Below are positions 53,050-63,775 of a DNA stretch of 64,000 nt, in pieces. The translations under genes were made by a program, and so were the position numbers. The notes below the pieces were generated by a model. The model searched no databases and was not told the DNA's origin. It worked only from the letters and a program-made list of their open reading frames with translations. Source of the stretch: a bacterium (GTDB taxonomy: Bacteria; Myxococcota_A; Bradymonadia; Bradymonadales; Bradymonadaceae). Each line of letters opens with the position of its first letter. Position 1 is the first letter of the stretch. The stretch spans positions 46,761 through 110,760 of the forward strand of contig JAUIBR010000021.1 in assembly GCA_030427705.1 (NCBI GenBank). Reading direction: 5' to 3'.

Positions 53050-54259
53050 AATCAAACCGTTCAAAGCTCTACGACCCGCTCCTGGATTGGCTGCCAAAGT
53101 TGCATCGCCGCCCTACGACGTCATCAATTCGGCAGAGGCGGCTGCGCTTGCCGAAGGCAATCCACATTCGTTTCTGCATGTCATCAAGCCCGAGATTGAC
53201 CTGCCTGAAGGAACCGGACTCTACGACGACGCGGTGTACGCCAAGGGCGCTGAAAACCTGGCCAAGATGGTTGAGTCAGGAACCCTGATTCGCGAAGAAA
53301 CGCCTTGCTTCTACGTGTACCAGCAGACGATGGGCAACCACACCCAGACCGGCTTGGTCGCAGGCGCAAGCGTCGCTGAATACGACGCGGGCAAAATCAA
53401 AAAGCACGAGAAGACTCGCCAGAACAAAGAAGACGACCGCACGCGTCACGTCGACACGCTGAACGCATTCACGGGCCCTGTGTTCCTAACGTATCGCCAG
53501 TCTGACCGGGTAGACGCACTGGTTGCAGACGTTGTGAAAGGCGACCCCACCTATCGCTTCACGGCTGACGACGGAATCGAGCACGTGCTTTGGGTTGTCA
53601 GCGACGGAGGAGCCATCGACGGCTTCGCGTCTGCCTTCAACGAAATCGACGAACTCTATATTGCGGACGGCCACCACCGTTCCGCTTCGGCCAGTCGGGT
53701 CGCCGCCATGCGTGAAGGCGACGGCGAACACAACTACTTCCTGTCGGTCATCTTTCCCGACAACCAGATGAAGATTCTGGACTACAACCGCGTGTTGTTT
53801 GACCTAAACGGACTGGGCGAATCCGGTTTCCTGGAGAAGGTCGAAGAGAAGTTCGATGTCGAACAATCAGATGGCTCAAAGCCGACCGAGCCGCGCACGT
53901 TCAAGATGTACTTCATGAACGGCTGGTGGAAGTTGACCGCGAAGGCTGGCACGTATCCAGCCGACGACCCGGTTGATTCACTGGATGTGAGCATCCTGCA
54001 GAACAACCTGTTGAACCCAATCTTGGGAATTGACGACCCGCGCACGAACGACCGCATCGACTTTGTGGGCGGAATCCGCGGCATGGCTGAGCTGGAGCGA
54101 CGCGTCAACGAAGACGGCCTCGCGATGGCATTTGCGCTCTACCCAACGAGCATGGACGAGCTGTTGGCCATCGCCGATGCAGGCGAAATCATGCCACCCA
54201 AGTCTACTTGGTTTGAGCCCAAACTACGGTCAGGACTGATCGTAAAGACCCTTGGATAA
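53042..54259 (+). CDS. DUF1015-family protein
   Basis: A 405-residue cytoplasmic protein with the family landmarks (PF06245): FKALRPAPGLAAKVASPPYDVI (7-28), IKKHEKTRQNKEDDRTRHVD (119-138) and ELYIADGHHRSASA (204-217), with His211-His212. DUF1015 has no settled function to my knowledge. The DGHHR motif resembles that of ParB-like serine kinases, so nucleotide or phosphate chemistry is possible. ATG 53042 has GAGAAG upstream and overlaps the malate synthase-like gene, which suggests one pathway. Confidence 0.88.
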   Translation: MAEIKPFKALRPAPGLAAKVASPPYDVINSAEAAALAEGNPHSFLHVIKPEIDLPEGTGLYDDAVYAKGAENLAKMVESGTLIREETPCFYVYQQTMGNHTQTGLVAGASVAEYDAGKIKKHEKTRQNKEDDRTRHVDTLNAFTGPVFLTYRQSDRVDALVADVVKGDPTYRFTADDGIEHVLWVVSDGGAIDGFASAFNEIDELYIADGHHRSASASRVAAMREGDGEHNYFLSVIFPDNQMKILDYNRVLFDLNGLGESGFLEKVEEKFDVEQSDGSKPTEPRTFKMYFMNGWWKLTAKAGTYPADDPVDSLDVSILQNNLLNPILGIDDPRTNDRIDFVGGIRGMAELERRVNEDGLAMAFALYPTSMDELLAIADAGEIMPPKSTWFEPKLRSGLIVKTLG

Positions 54260-54262
54260 CCG

Positions 54263-54799
54263 ATGAGAGCTAAGGACGTCGCAATCATCAGCGGAATCGT
54301 CGTCACTTTGAGCACAATACTCTGTTGCCTCAGCGTGATTTGGGACAGCAAGAAGGCAGTAGAGAAAGAAAGAGCGCTCGACACTCCGGAACTGGCAGCG
54401 ATGGGCAAGGCTTTCGGCAAGCGCGGCGACCAACGTGCATGCGAGACCGAGGCACATCGGCGCGTCAAATCCTGCCAGAAACTGGCACTTCAGACCGAAA
54501 GCGAAGGCGTTTTGGACGCCCTGGGTGAGGTAGCCGAGACAATGGAATGGTGCGGTGCCGAAACGATGCACTTCCATAAACACTGTCTATCGACGGCGGC
54601 CGAGTCGGAAGGCTTTTGTGACGGAGTGCCAGAATCACCCGCGGAGTTCTACGAGTGGGCGTCTAGGAAATGCGAGCTAATCGAAATCCATCCGAACTCT
54701 TGCGCTTTTGTATTCGAGACCAGTGCTGCGTTTTGCTACGAACGGCGTACCAAGACCGCGCCTGTCGATGCGGGTCAAGCACCAGATGCGGCCGACTAG
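54263..54799 (+). CDS. single-pass membrane protein with Cys-rich soluble part
   Basis: A 178-residue protein: an N-terminal membrane helix (IISGIVVTLSTILCCLSVIW, about 8-27) and a hydrophilic part with eight further cysteines, spaced in C...C pairs that suggest disulfides and therefore a periplasmic location. It starts 3 bases after the DUF1015 stop, so it is part of that transcription unit. The family is not recognised. Its stop overlaps the convergent membrane gene by 4 bases. Confidence 0.7.
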   Translation: MRAKDVAIISGIVVTLSTILCCLSVIWDSKKAVEKERALDTPELAAMGKAFGKRGDQRACETEAHRRVKSCQKLALQTESEGVLDALGEVAETMEWCGAETMHFHKHCLSTAAESEGFCDGVPESPAEFYEWASRKCELIEIHPNSCAFVFETSAAFCYERRTKTAPVDAGQAPDAAD

Positions 54800-55620
54800 T
54801 CGTCGTCTTCGGTTTGCCCAAACACGATATCTGAATCAACTGTAATCGGGGGGCGTACGGCCGCCGGTGGACGCGACTGCTGAACAGGTTCGTTCTCTGG
54901 CGGAGGTGGTTCGACGTAACCACGTGAAGGTCGTGGAACCGGTCGTGTGATGTGCTCGTACACAGTGAACTCAAGCGCACGAAACAGGCCTACCAACACG
55001 GTGGCCCCAACACCCAAACCAACTGAGAGAATTGCGTTCCCAAGGATGGACGGTCCGCCGTCCATGGCGTCGCCGTAGAGCACAAACATCACGGCGAATA
55101 CCGAAGGAACCGCGACCACCATGACCACCATCGTGAAGACGACGGTGACGTAGAGAAGGTCGAGTTTATAGCCATGCGTCATCGACCACGAACGCGACAT
55201 GGCGTCCAAGATATTCACGTCCTCCTTGAACAAGATGACCTGCCCAAGCATGAGGCCAAGCGAGGCGATGATGCCGGGGATGAGGCACATCATCGAACCA
55301 ACCCCAATGACCAGTCCGTTTAGGAAGCCCAACACCGCCATCATGGCCGTCAGAAACGCCAGGTCCTTGATCGGGAGCTCGTACTCCTCACCTGTCTTTT
55401 CATTCTCGAAGGCGTTGTACAGGACGACCGCGCTGAACCCACCCCAGACCATCTGCGGAATCGTCATCAATAGCCGAAACGTCTCGAGGTTGCCGCCGCG
55501 CTGCGCGACCTCTAGACCCGCCCATACAACGGGTATTGCGATGATTGAGAGTATCAAACACTCGGTCAGGGCCGAGCGGAGCAGACGAAACGCCTGCGTG
55601 AGAATTGACAGTGGATTCAC
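54796..55620 (-). CDS. multi-pass membrane protein
   Basis: A 274-residue inner-membrane protein with about six membrane segments (LTECLILSIIAIPVVWAGL, PQMVWGGFSAVVLYNAF, FLTAMMAVLGFLNGLVIGVG, and others) and a Pro-rich cytoplasmic C-terminus ending in EDDD. The VILFKEDVNILDAMSRSWSMTHGYKLDLL segment is the pattern seen in the membrane domain family near glycerophosphodiester phosphodiesterases and DUF975-like proteins (…AlxxSwxLtkG…). The function is unknown. Confidence 0.78.
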   Translation of the reverse strand: MNPLSILTQAFRLLRSALTECLILSIIAIPVVWAGLEVAQRGGNLETFRLLMTIPQMVWGGFSAVVLYNAFENEKTGEEYELPIKDLAFLTAMMAVLGFLNGLVIGVGSMMCLIPGIIASLGLMLGQVILFKEDVNILDAMSRSWSMTHGYKLDLLYVTVVFTMVVMVVAVPSVFAVMFVLYGDAMDGGPSILGNAILSVGLGVGATVLVGLFRALEFTVYEHITRPVPRPSRGYVEPPPPENEPVQQSRPPAAVRPPITVDSDIVFGQTEDDD

Positions 55621-55726
55621 GAGTACTTCCCGATATCTTCTAAGTGCTCGCGAACACTAACAGAATCGCCGCGAAACGCTATTATGCTTTCAAAACAAAC
55701 TCGCCCAAGGTGGATGGTCGAGGTAG

Positions 55727-56617
55727 CTACGTGCTCCACAGTTCGTGGAGTTTTCGCAAAAACTCGCGCTGAGATTTTGATCGGGGTTCCGGCAAGTTCA
55801 TTGGTCGTGGCGGTACTTCGCTATCCTTGCTCACCGCTTTGAACACAATACTGAACTCACCCAGCTCTAGTGCCCGATGAAGCCTTGAAGCGGGCAATCT
55901 CTGCCCTGCTTCAATTGACTCACCGATGAGTACACGCAAACAACCCGCCTCTAGAATGTCCTGCTCCGTGGCAAGCAATTTCGGTCGCCAGATTTCCTGC
56001 GTGTTCAGTGTGAATCGTGGGTGTTGGTTTCCGTGCAGCCGCCAAGTATCAGCCGAGATTTTGGAACCAACTACGCGCAACAACTCGTCAGACCACTCCA
56101 TCCGATTCTCAATCAACATGCGGTGAAGCCGCGGGTTTTCTTTATTTGAGGCCCAAAGCGACAATACGAGATTTCTGAGTTCTTCATCGTCTAGGCAAAG
56201 GTCCACCCGGCAACGGTCCACTGTGTCCCAAAACCGATGCTCCAACGCCGCAGGAACAGTGTTCCCTAACGTGAGAAGGTCTTGGACAGACACCTCCGAT
56301 GCGAAGAAGCCCATCAGCAACGAAACATCTATCGGTTCCTGGCCTAAATCGGCGGGTACCGTCGTGTACACGTGCGGAAACTCGCCGTGACCGTAGGAGT
56401 CCTCGATCTTGAGGTCGTCTCCGAATGAATCCCCATCGAACCGGACTGCGAGCAGGTCTGGAACGCCGTGGAAGAAACGATTCGCGGTAGCCTGGAGCTG
56501 ATGGTCGAAGCAGAAATGAATGAAACCTTCGCCTTCGAGGCTCGCGGGAGCTAGGACGCCAGAGGCCTTGGCGGCCTCCCAATCGGGCTTCCTAATCAGG
56601 TGGTAGATATCAGCCAT
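55727..56617 (-). CDS. DUF952-domain protein with extra C-terminal domain
   Basis: A 296-residue protein. Residues 1-100 are a DUF952 domain: IYHLIRKPDWEAAKASGVLAPASLEGEGFIHFCFDHQLQATANRFFHGVPDLLAVRFD and FPHVYTTVPADL. DUF952 is thought to share the ADP-ribosyltransferase-like fold (family-level knowledge; activity unproven). Residues about 105-296 are a helical region of unknown type with no signal peptide. Ordinary DUF952 proteins are only about 110 residues long, so this is a fusion. It is monocistronic. Confidence 0.8.
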   Translation of the reverse strand: MADIYHLIRKPDWEAAKASGVLAPASLEGEGFIHFCFDHQLQATANRFFHGVPDLLAVRFDGDSFGDDLKIEDSYGHGEFPHVYTTVPADLGQEPIDVSLLMGFFASEVSVQDLLTLGNTVPAALEHRFWDTVDRCRVDLCLDDEELRNLVLSLWASNKENPRLHRMLIENRMEWSDELLRVVGSKISADTWRLHGNQHPRFTLNTQEIWRPKLLATEQDILEAGCLRVLIGESIEAGQRLPASRLHRALELGEFSIVFKAVSKDSEVPPRPMNLPEPRSKSQREFLRKLHELWST

Positions 56618-56676
56618 GAGGAAGCGCTACTGGGAGGAAAGGTTCGAACCACCAATGATAACCAAATTTGGAGTGG

Positions 56677-56831
56677 TATCCACAGACGGGCTCAGACGAG
56701 ACACAGACTGCACAGACTTTTTTCAAGCGGGCATCAGCCACGTCACAATTCTAGAGTTGTGAGGTGTTAAGTGCCGTCGCGAAAAAAGATTTCTGTGTGT
56801 TTCTGTGAACCGTCTGTGCTGTCTGTGGATA
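56677..56831. repeat. CACAGAC inverted repeat region (family D)
   Basis: TATCCACAGAC at 56677-56687 is inverted at 56821-56831 (GTCTGTGGATA). Between them lie further CACAGAC steps on one side and TCTGTG steps on the other. It fills most of the 220-base gap between the genes at 56617 and 56838. No other feature is visible in that gap. Confidence 0.65.
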
Positions 56832-56837
56832 TGAGCC

Positions 56838-58163
56838 TCAATCATTGATTAGTTCCAATCCGATCGGGATGCTCTGGCTTCCGATGGGGATGCTTTGCGG
56901 CCAGTGGAGTTCGATACCTTTGGAATCGGTACCTTCTAGAAGTAGCTCCAGGAGAAGGCGATTTCGGAAGACATCACCGGCGACAACAACCGGGAGGTCA
57001 GCGCGAACCGCTTCCCAAACGACTAAATCCGCCATGCCTGCAAAGAAGCGCCATGCGCTCTCTTCCACGTCCTCCGACAACAAGGCCCATTGTAAAACCT
57101 CGCGCCAATCACGAGGAAGAAACTCCGGGATTCGAGTGTGCGATGTGTGACGGCGTGCAGCTGCTTCCAACGTGTGCATGCCCTGCCCTGGATAATCGCT
57201 GACATGCGTCAGGCCGAGGATCGACGCCATGCCTTCGAACAAACGTCCTGCGGCGTGGCATTGCACACCGGCATAGTCGATGTCGTCGGCGAGCAACGAG
57301 ACCGTCTGGTTGTCGACCAGGTCAGACAAGCCGCGGAATTGCCGAATCGAGGGGCGAATGCCCGCGGCCAGCTGCATTGCGACCGCCGAGCGCCAGGGCT
57401 CTCGCCGCGTGCTTTTGTTATTCATCCAACGAAAGCCGTGTAGCGCCGCCCGTGTCTTCCCGCCGTCAAAGGTAAAGAACTCCCCTCCCCAAATTGTCTG
57501 GTCGGCGCCCACCGCGCCGTAATCCCAAATCACAGCCACGTACCGCTCTAAACCGGTTTCGTTTGCGGCTAACGCCAGCGCTTCGTGCACGGGTCGATGA
57601 AACTTGGGGTCAGGACGGTAGGTATGGTGATCGCGGTGGATGATTTTGCGGTCTCCGATGAACTCCAAGACCGTCCGTGTTTCAGTATCCGTCTCGTCTT
57701 CCAACGTTGCTTCGACGCCATTTCCAAAGACCTCAAAGACATCGGCGACGTCGTTCGCCTGCGCTCCCGCGAAGATTCTGGCAGGGGCGGTCCAAACCGG
57801 CCCAACTGCTTCGCAGAGTTGCCGTAGCGCACCTGTCGCTATGCTGGTTGGGATGCGAGCAAACCGCGGGTCTGCGTCGCTGAGCGCCACGACCGTAGCA
57901 CCCTTTAGCGCCTCTCGTTCCGTATCCGTAATATCTAAATCGGCATCCGAGGCCACAACCAACACGCCAGGCGCAGTCGTCCGCCGCCGGTTCTGAATCC
58001 GCTCCAACCCCTCGGCGTCTGCGGTCGACACGAGCTCAATCCCAAACCGTCCCGAGTACGCCAGGACCGCGCCCGCACGCAACAAGTCGGCCGCTTGAGA
58101 CAACGCCTCGTCGCCTACCGCAAGTTCCCCACCCCGCATGTCGTGGAGCTTCAGCTCACCCAT
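56838..58163 (-). CDS. reduced HypF-like protein (YrdC/Sua5 domain fused to part of a Kae1-like domain)
   Basis: A 441-residue protein. Residues about 20-185 resemble the YrdC/Sua5 carbamoyl-adenylate domain (LLRAGAVLAYSGRFGIELVSTADAEGLERIQNRRR; TAPARIFAGAQANDVADVFEVFG). Residues about 186-425 match the second lobe of the HypF Kae1-like domain: H189-x3-H193, WDYGAVGADQTIWGGEFF, REPWR, GRLFEGMASILG, YPGQGMHTLE and VVAGDVFRN. The acylphosphatase and zinc-finger domains and much of the first Kae1 lobe are absent. It ends with a small tandem repeat (QSIPIGS twice). It is coupled to the lipoprotein gene upstream (5-base gap). No hydrogenase is encoded nearby. Confidence 0.8.
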   Translation of the reverse strand: MGELKLHDMRGGELAVGDEALSQAADLLRAGAVLAYSGRFGIELVSTADAEGLERIQNRRRTTAPGVLVVASDADLDITDTEREALKGATVVALSDADPRFARIPTSIATGALRQLCEAVGPVWTAPARIFAGAQANDVADVFEVFGNGVEATLEDETDTETRTVLEFIGDRKIIHRDHHTYRPDPKFHRPVHEALALAANETGLERYVAVIWDYGAVGADQTIWGGEFFTFDGGKTRAALHGFRWMNNKSTRREPWRSAVAMQLAAGIRPSIRQFRGLSDLVDNQTVSLLADDIDYAGVQCHAAGRLFEGMASILGLTHVSDYPGQGMHTLEAAARRHTSHTRIPEFLPRDWREVLQWALLSEDVEESAWRFFAGMADLVVWEAVRADLPVVVAGDVFRNRLLLELLLEGTDSKGIELHWPQSIPIGSQSIPIGLELIND

Positions 58164-58168
58164 AGAGT

Positions 58169-58666
58169 TCAGAGTGAATCGTGGCGTTTGACGCCGTCAA
58201 TCGTGGCCTTCCAAATCTTCCAGTCGCCTTCCTTCTTGGTGAATCCAAGATTCAGACGATATGGGTCACCCACGGCATCGGTGACCACCTCCAACCAACC
58301 CTCAGCGTCGGTTGCTTTACTGAAATCCGGCTCTTTCTCGCCCTCGCGAACGATCAAAAACGGAATGGTGACTTCGGCCGTCGTCTTCGCGTCATTCAGC
58401 TTCACCGCAAACTCCGGATGCCGAACCTTGAACTTGCCGTAGCGCTTGAACGTAACAATCAAGATTCGCTGCGCATCCATCCGAGCGCGATTGCCGGGAT
58501 AGGCCTTGAAGTCCTTGGTCGTCAGGTCAACCAAGTCTCCAACTTTATGGCCCTCCGCCATCTTCACAGCGTCGAGGCAAATCTGCTTGATTACAGCCGC
58601 GTCATCAGTCTCGTTTTTGCAACCGATGAGGGAAAGGGCGAGGAGGATTAGTAGGGTGAATCTCAT
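58169..58666 (-). CDS. small lipoprotein, hypothetical
   Basis: A 165-residue lipoprotein (MRFTLLILLALSLIGC, Cys16). The mature part is a single alpha+beta domain of the NTF2/DUF4878-like type (AVKMAEGHKVGDLVDLTTKDF, then strands, ending KKEGDWKIWKATIDG), commonly found as substrate-binding or structural lipoproteins. It is directly upstream of the HypF-like gene on the same strand and divergent from pal, with hairpin array 2 in between. Confidence 0.72.
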   Translation of the reverse strand: MRFTLLILLALSLIGCKNETDDAAVIKQICLDAVKMAEGHKVGDLVDLTTKDFKAYPGNRARMDAQRILIVTFKRYGKFKVRHPEFAVKLNDAKTTAEVTIPFLIVREGEKEPDFSKATDAEGWLEVVTDAVGDPYRLNLGFTKKEGDWKIWKATIDGVKRHDSL

Positions 58667-58684
58667 ACTGCATCTTAGTTTTCT

Positions 58685-58855
58685 TTCTTGCTTCGCGCGA
58701 GTTCGCTTTCTTGCATTGCAAGAGTCGTCTTTCTTGCTTCGCTCGAGTTTGCTTTCGCCTGCGGCGAGTTGTCTTCACTTTCAGTGAGTTCTCTTCGCGC
58801 TGCGCGAGTTTTCTTCGCCTTCGGCGAGTTGGCTTCGCGCTGCGCGCGAGTTTCC
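58685..58855. repeat. triloop-hairpin array 2 (family B)
   Basis: The regular part has units starting at 58755, 58775, 58795, 58815 and 58835, an exact 20-base period. Stems with loops are TCGCC-TGC-GGCGA, TCACT-TTC-AGTGA, TCGCG-CTG-CGCGA, TCGCC-TTC-GGCGA and a slightly longer last unit. All are joined by 7-base GTTNNCT spacers. Less regular units (TTGC-ATT-GCAA) precede it. It lies in the gap between a lipoprotein gene and pal. Confidence 0.85.
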
Positions 58856-58960
58856 TTTTGATTTGTGGTGGTTTGCAATTTCTTGCTCAATTGTTGGGAC
58901 GTGGCACGCTTTAGGAAATCAGGTCGCACGGATGCGTCCACAAATTCTCAGGAGGAGAAC

Positions 58961-59515
58961 ATGAAGCGAACCATCGCAATCCTTTTGCTCGCCGTTTTCG
59001 CAGTCGGTTGCAGCACCACCAAGAAAGTTGATAACGACCCGTTTGCGCTGCTTGAGGCTGACGAAAACGCACTCGAGCGCCAAGCACGCGAAATCAAAGA
59101 AGCTGTCATGGCTCTGCGCCGAGTTCACTTCGCACACGATTCCGCAGTTCTTCCTGTGGAGTCGCGCAATGCAATTGCCGATGCAGCTTCGAAACTCGTG
59201 AAGTACCCAGAAGTCGTCATCTACGTTGAAGGTCACGCAGACCAGCGCGGTGAGAACGAGTACAACATTGCACTCGGCGAAAAGCGTGCTGAGGCGACCG
59301 TCGCGTACCTCAAGCATCTGGGCATCTCAGCTGACCGCCTCGAGATCCTCTCGTACGGTGAAGAGCGCCCACTCTTCCAGGGTGAAACTCAAATCGCATA
59401 CGCGATGAATCGACGCGTTGAATTCCGTCTGATGAAAGGCGACGTCGAACTCATCGTCGAAGACGGCATGCTCATCACCGACCTTGGTGGCGTGCTCATC
59501 ACGGCTTCACGCTAA
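58961..59515 (+). CDS. pal: peptidoglycan-associated lipoprotein
   Basis: A 184-residue OmpA-family lipoprotein (MKRTIAILLLAVFAVGC, Cys17; CAGGAGGAG before the ATG). The C-terminal OmpA domain (about 70-165) contains IYVEGHADQRGENEYNIALGEKRAEATVAYLKHLGI and the RRVEFRL end, including the Asp and Arg residues that bind diaminopimelate. Pal tethers the outer membrane to peptidoglycan. The tolQRAB genes, its usual neighbours, are absent here. It is bracketed by hairpin arrays 2 and 3. Confidence 0.88.
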   Translation: MKRTIAILLLAVFAVGCSTTKKVDNDPFALLEADENALERQAREIKEAVMALRRVHFAHDSAVLPVESRNAIADAASKLVKYPEVVIYVEGHADQRGENEYNIALGEKRAEATVAYLKHLGISADRLEILSYGEERPLFQGETQIAYAMNRRVEFRLMKGDVELIVEDGMLITDLGGVLITASR

Positions 59516-59550
59516 GACTAGTGACGGTCGCTGCCGACCGGCACTGTTTT

Positions 59551-59641
59551 CTTCGCCTTTAGCGAGTGGTCTTCCCTACGGGAGTTTTCTTCCCTTCGGG
59601 AGTTAGCTTCGCCTTCGGCGAGTTATCGTGCCTATCGCACG
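59551..59641. repeat. triloop-hairpin array 3 (family B)
   Basis: Units TCGCC-TTT-AGCGA (59553), TCCC-TAC-GGGA (59573), TCCC-TTC-GGGA (59591), TCGCC-TTC-GGCGA (59609) and CGTGC-CTATC-GCACG (59627). Spacers between the regular units are again 7 bases, so 4-base stems give an 18-base period. It has the same orientation as array 2. The last unit covers the stop codon of the four-helix-bundle gene. Confidence 0.85.
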
Positions 59642-59976
59642 CTTCGGTAAAGCGCGCCAATCTGGCGATTCAACGTTCTCAAATCCGAAAGCAATTCTTT
59701 CTGGTGCTCACAAAGGCCCAGCCTTTCAGCAATGATTAGCTGGGTTTGTGTTTCCGAATTCGAGGTCATCGCCATGTTAAAGAAATGGGCTTTGTCCTTT
59801 GAACTTCTTCGACCGGCCCCTTCTGCCAGATTGGACGGCGTCGATAGCGCGCTCCGCTCCAGTTGATCGACAAGACCAAATCGGCGAGTCACTCTTATCC
59901 GCTCGGTTAACAAATACACGCGGACAGCCAATTCGACCGCGTCGTGCCACACATCAAGTTTTCTAAAATCCTGCAT
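59632..59976 (-). CDS. four-helix-bundle protein (23S rRNA intervening-sequence protein family)
   Basis: A 114-residue protein with the full family signature: FRKLDVWHDAVELAVRVYLLTER, FGLVDQLERSALSTPSNLAEGAGRRSSKDKAHFFNMAMTSNSETQTQLIIAERLGL. Members were first found inside 23S rRNA intervening sequences but occur widely alone, often near repeats or mobile DNA. Their molecular role is not settled. Here the gene sits between hairpin arrays 3 and 4, which are inverted relative to each other. It could be linked to their spread (hypothesis). Confidence 0.88.
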   Translation of the reverse strand: MQDFRKLDVWHDAVELAVRVYLLTERIRVTRRFGLVDQLERSALSTPSNLAEGAGRRSSKDKAHFFNMAMTSNSETQTQLIIAERLGLCEHQKELLSDLRTLNRQIGALYRSVR

Positions 59977-60049
59977 TCGATTCTCCTAAAGCTAAGTTGC
60001 AAAGGAGTTATCGAACCAAATCCCAAAACGTTGCGGAGGATCTCAAAGA

Positions 60050-60175
60050 AATCTCGCGCGAAGCGAAGAAAACTCGCGCGCAGCGCGAAGAGAACTCGCC
60101 GAAGGCGAAGACTACTCGCGCAAAGCGCGAAGCGAACTTGCCGAAGGCAAAGAAAACTCGCACGCAGCGCGAAGT

Positions 60176-60178
<3 letters not shown>
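60050..60178. repeat. triloop-hairpin array 4 (family B), inverted orientation
   Basis: Units on the + strand: TCGCGC-GCA-GCGCGA, TCGCC-GAA-GGCGA, TCGCGC-AAA-GCGCGA, TTGCC-GAA-GGCAA and TCGCAC-GCA-GCGCGA, joined by 7-base AGNNNAC spacers (AGAAAAC, AGAGAAC, AGACTAC, AGCGAAC, AGAAAAC). It is the reverse orientation of arrays 2 and 3. The last unit abuts the stop codon of fadH. Note TCGCC/GGCGA versus TTGCC/GGCAA: both arms changed together. Confidence 0.87.
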
Positions 60179-63147
<2,969 letters not shown>

Positions 63148-63155
<8 letters not shown>

Positions 63156-63573
63156 CGGGATACTTCTCGCGCATGTAGTTTACGGATGCCGTGACTAGCT
63201 CGTGTAGTACGTCTGAATCGATGTCAGCGAGCTTGTTGATATAGAGGCAAGATTTACCGGTCTTGTGCTTCCCCAGGCGTTCCAAGATTTCGTCGTACTC
63301 GTCGAATCCCGCCATGATGTAGAGCGAGAAGTTTCGCTTTCGCGGGGAGAATCCGGCGATTGGCCAATCGCCTTCTTGGCCCGACGCGTACACATAATGA
63401 TAGCTGCCAAAGCCAATGATTGACCCGCCCCACATCACCGGTTCCTCGCCCGTGATCTCTTGCATCATCGCCAAGATGGCATCCGCATCTTCGCGCTTCG
63501 CCTCGTCCTCGCATGCGCCATCTAAGAACGACTCCACGCTTGCGTCGTTCTTCTTTGTCTTTGGTTCTGCCAT
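63148..63573 (-). CDS. DUF1801-family protein
   Basis: A 141-residue cytoplasmic protein. VESFLDGACEDEAKREDADAILAMMQEITGEEPVMWGGSIIGFGSYHY and SPRKRNFSLYIM match DUF1801 (PF08818), of unknown function. ATG 63573 is preceded by GAGGAGG. The longer frame upstream has no start with comparable support. It is the first gene of the run to the NMO-like gene and fadH. Confidence 0.88.
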
Positions 63574-63775
63574 GGGTCCTCCTCGTTCTGCCGATACGGA
63601 TAACTCCCGGCCCGCGCAGCGGCAAGTGTCGTGTTCACTTGTGGCGTCGATGTAACACGATCGGCAACTCAACCTTCCACACCGAAGGACCGCTCGCCCA
63701 GTAAACACGTCGATCCGAGGCTGGCATGTTTCATGCTCAATAACTTCCTGTGATGAACAGAAGGGAGATTTGATT

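Noticed and set aside
56640..56656. GGTTCGAACCACCA, looking like the T-arm and 3' end of a tRNA
   Set aside because: The upstream 70 bases form no acceptor, D or anticodon stems and overlap the start of the DUF952 gene.
56838..58163. Evidence for hydrogenase maturation
   Set aside because: The HypF-like protein lacks two domains and part of a third, and no hyp or hydrogenase genes are in the window.
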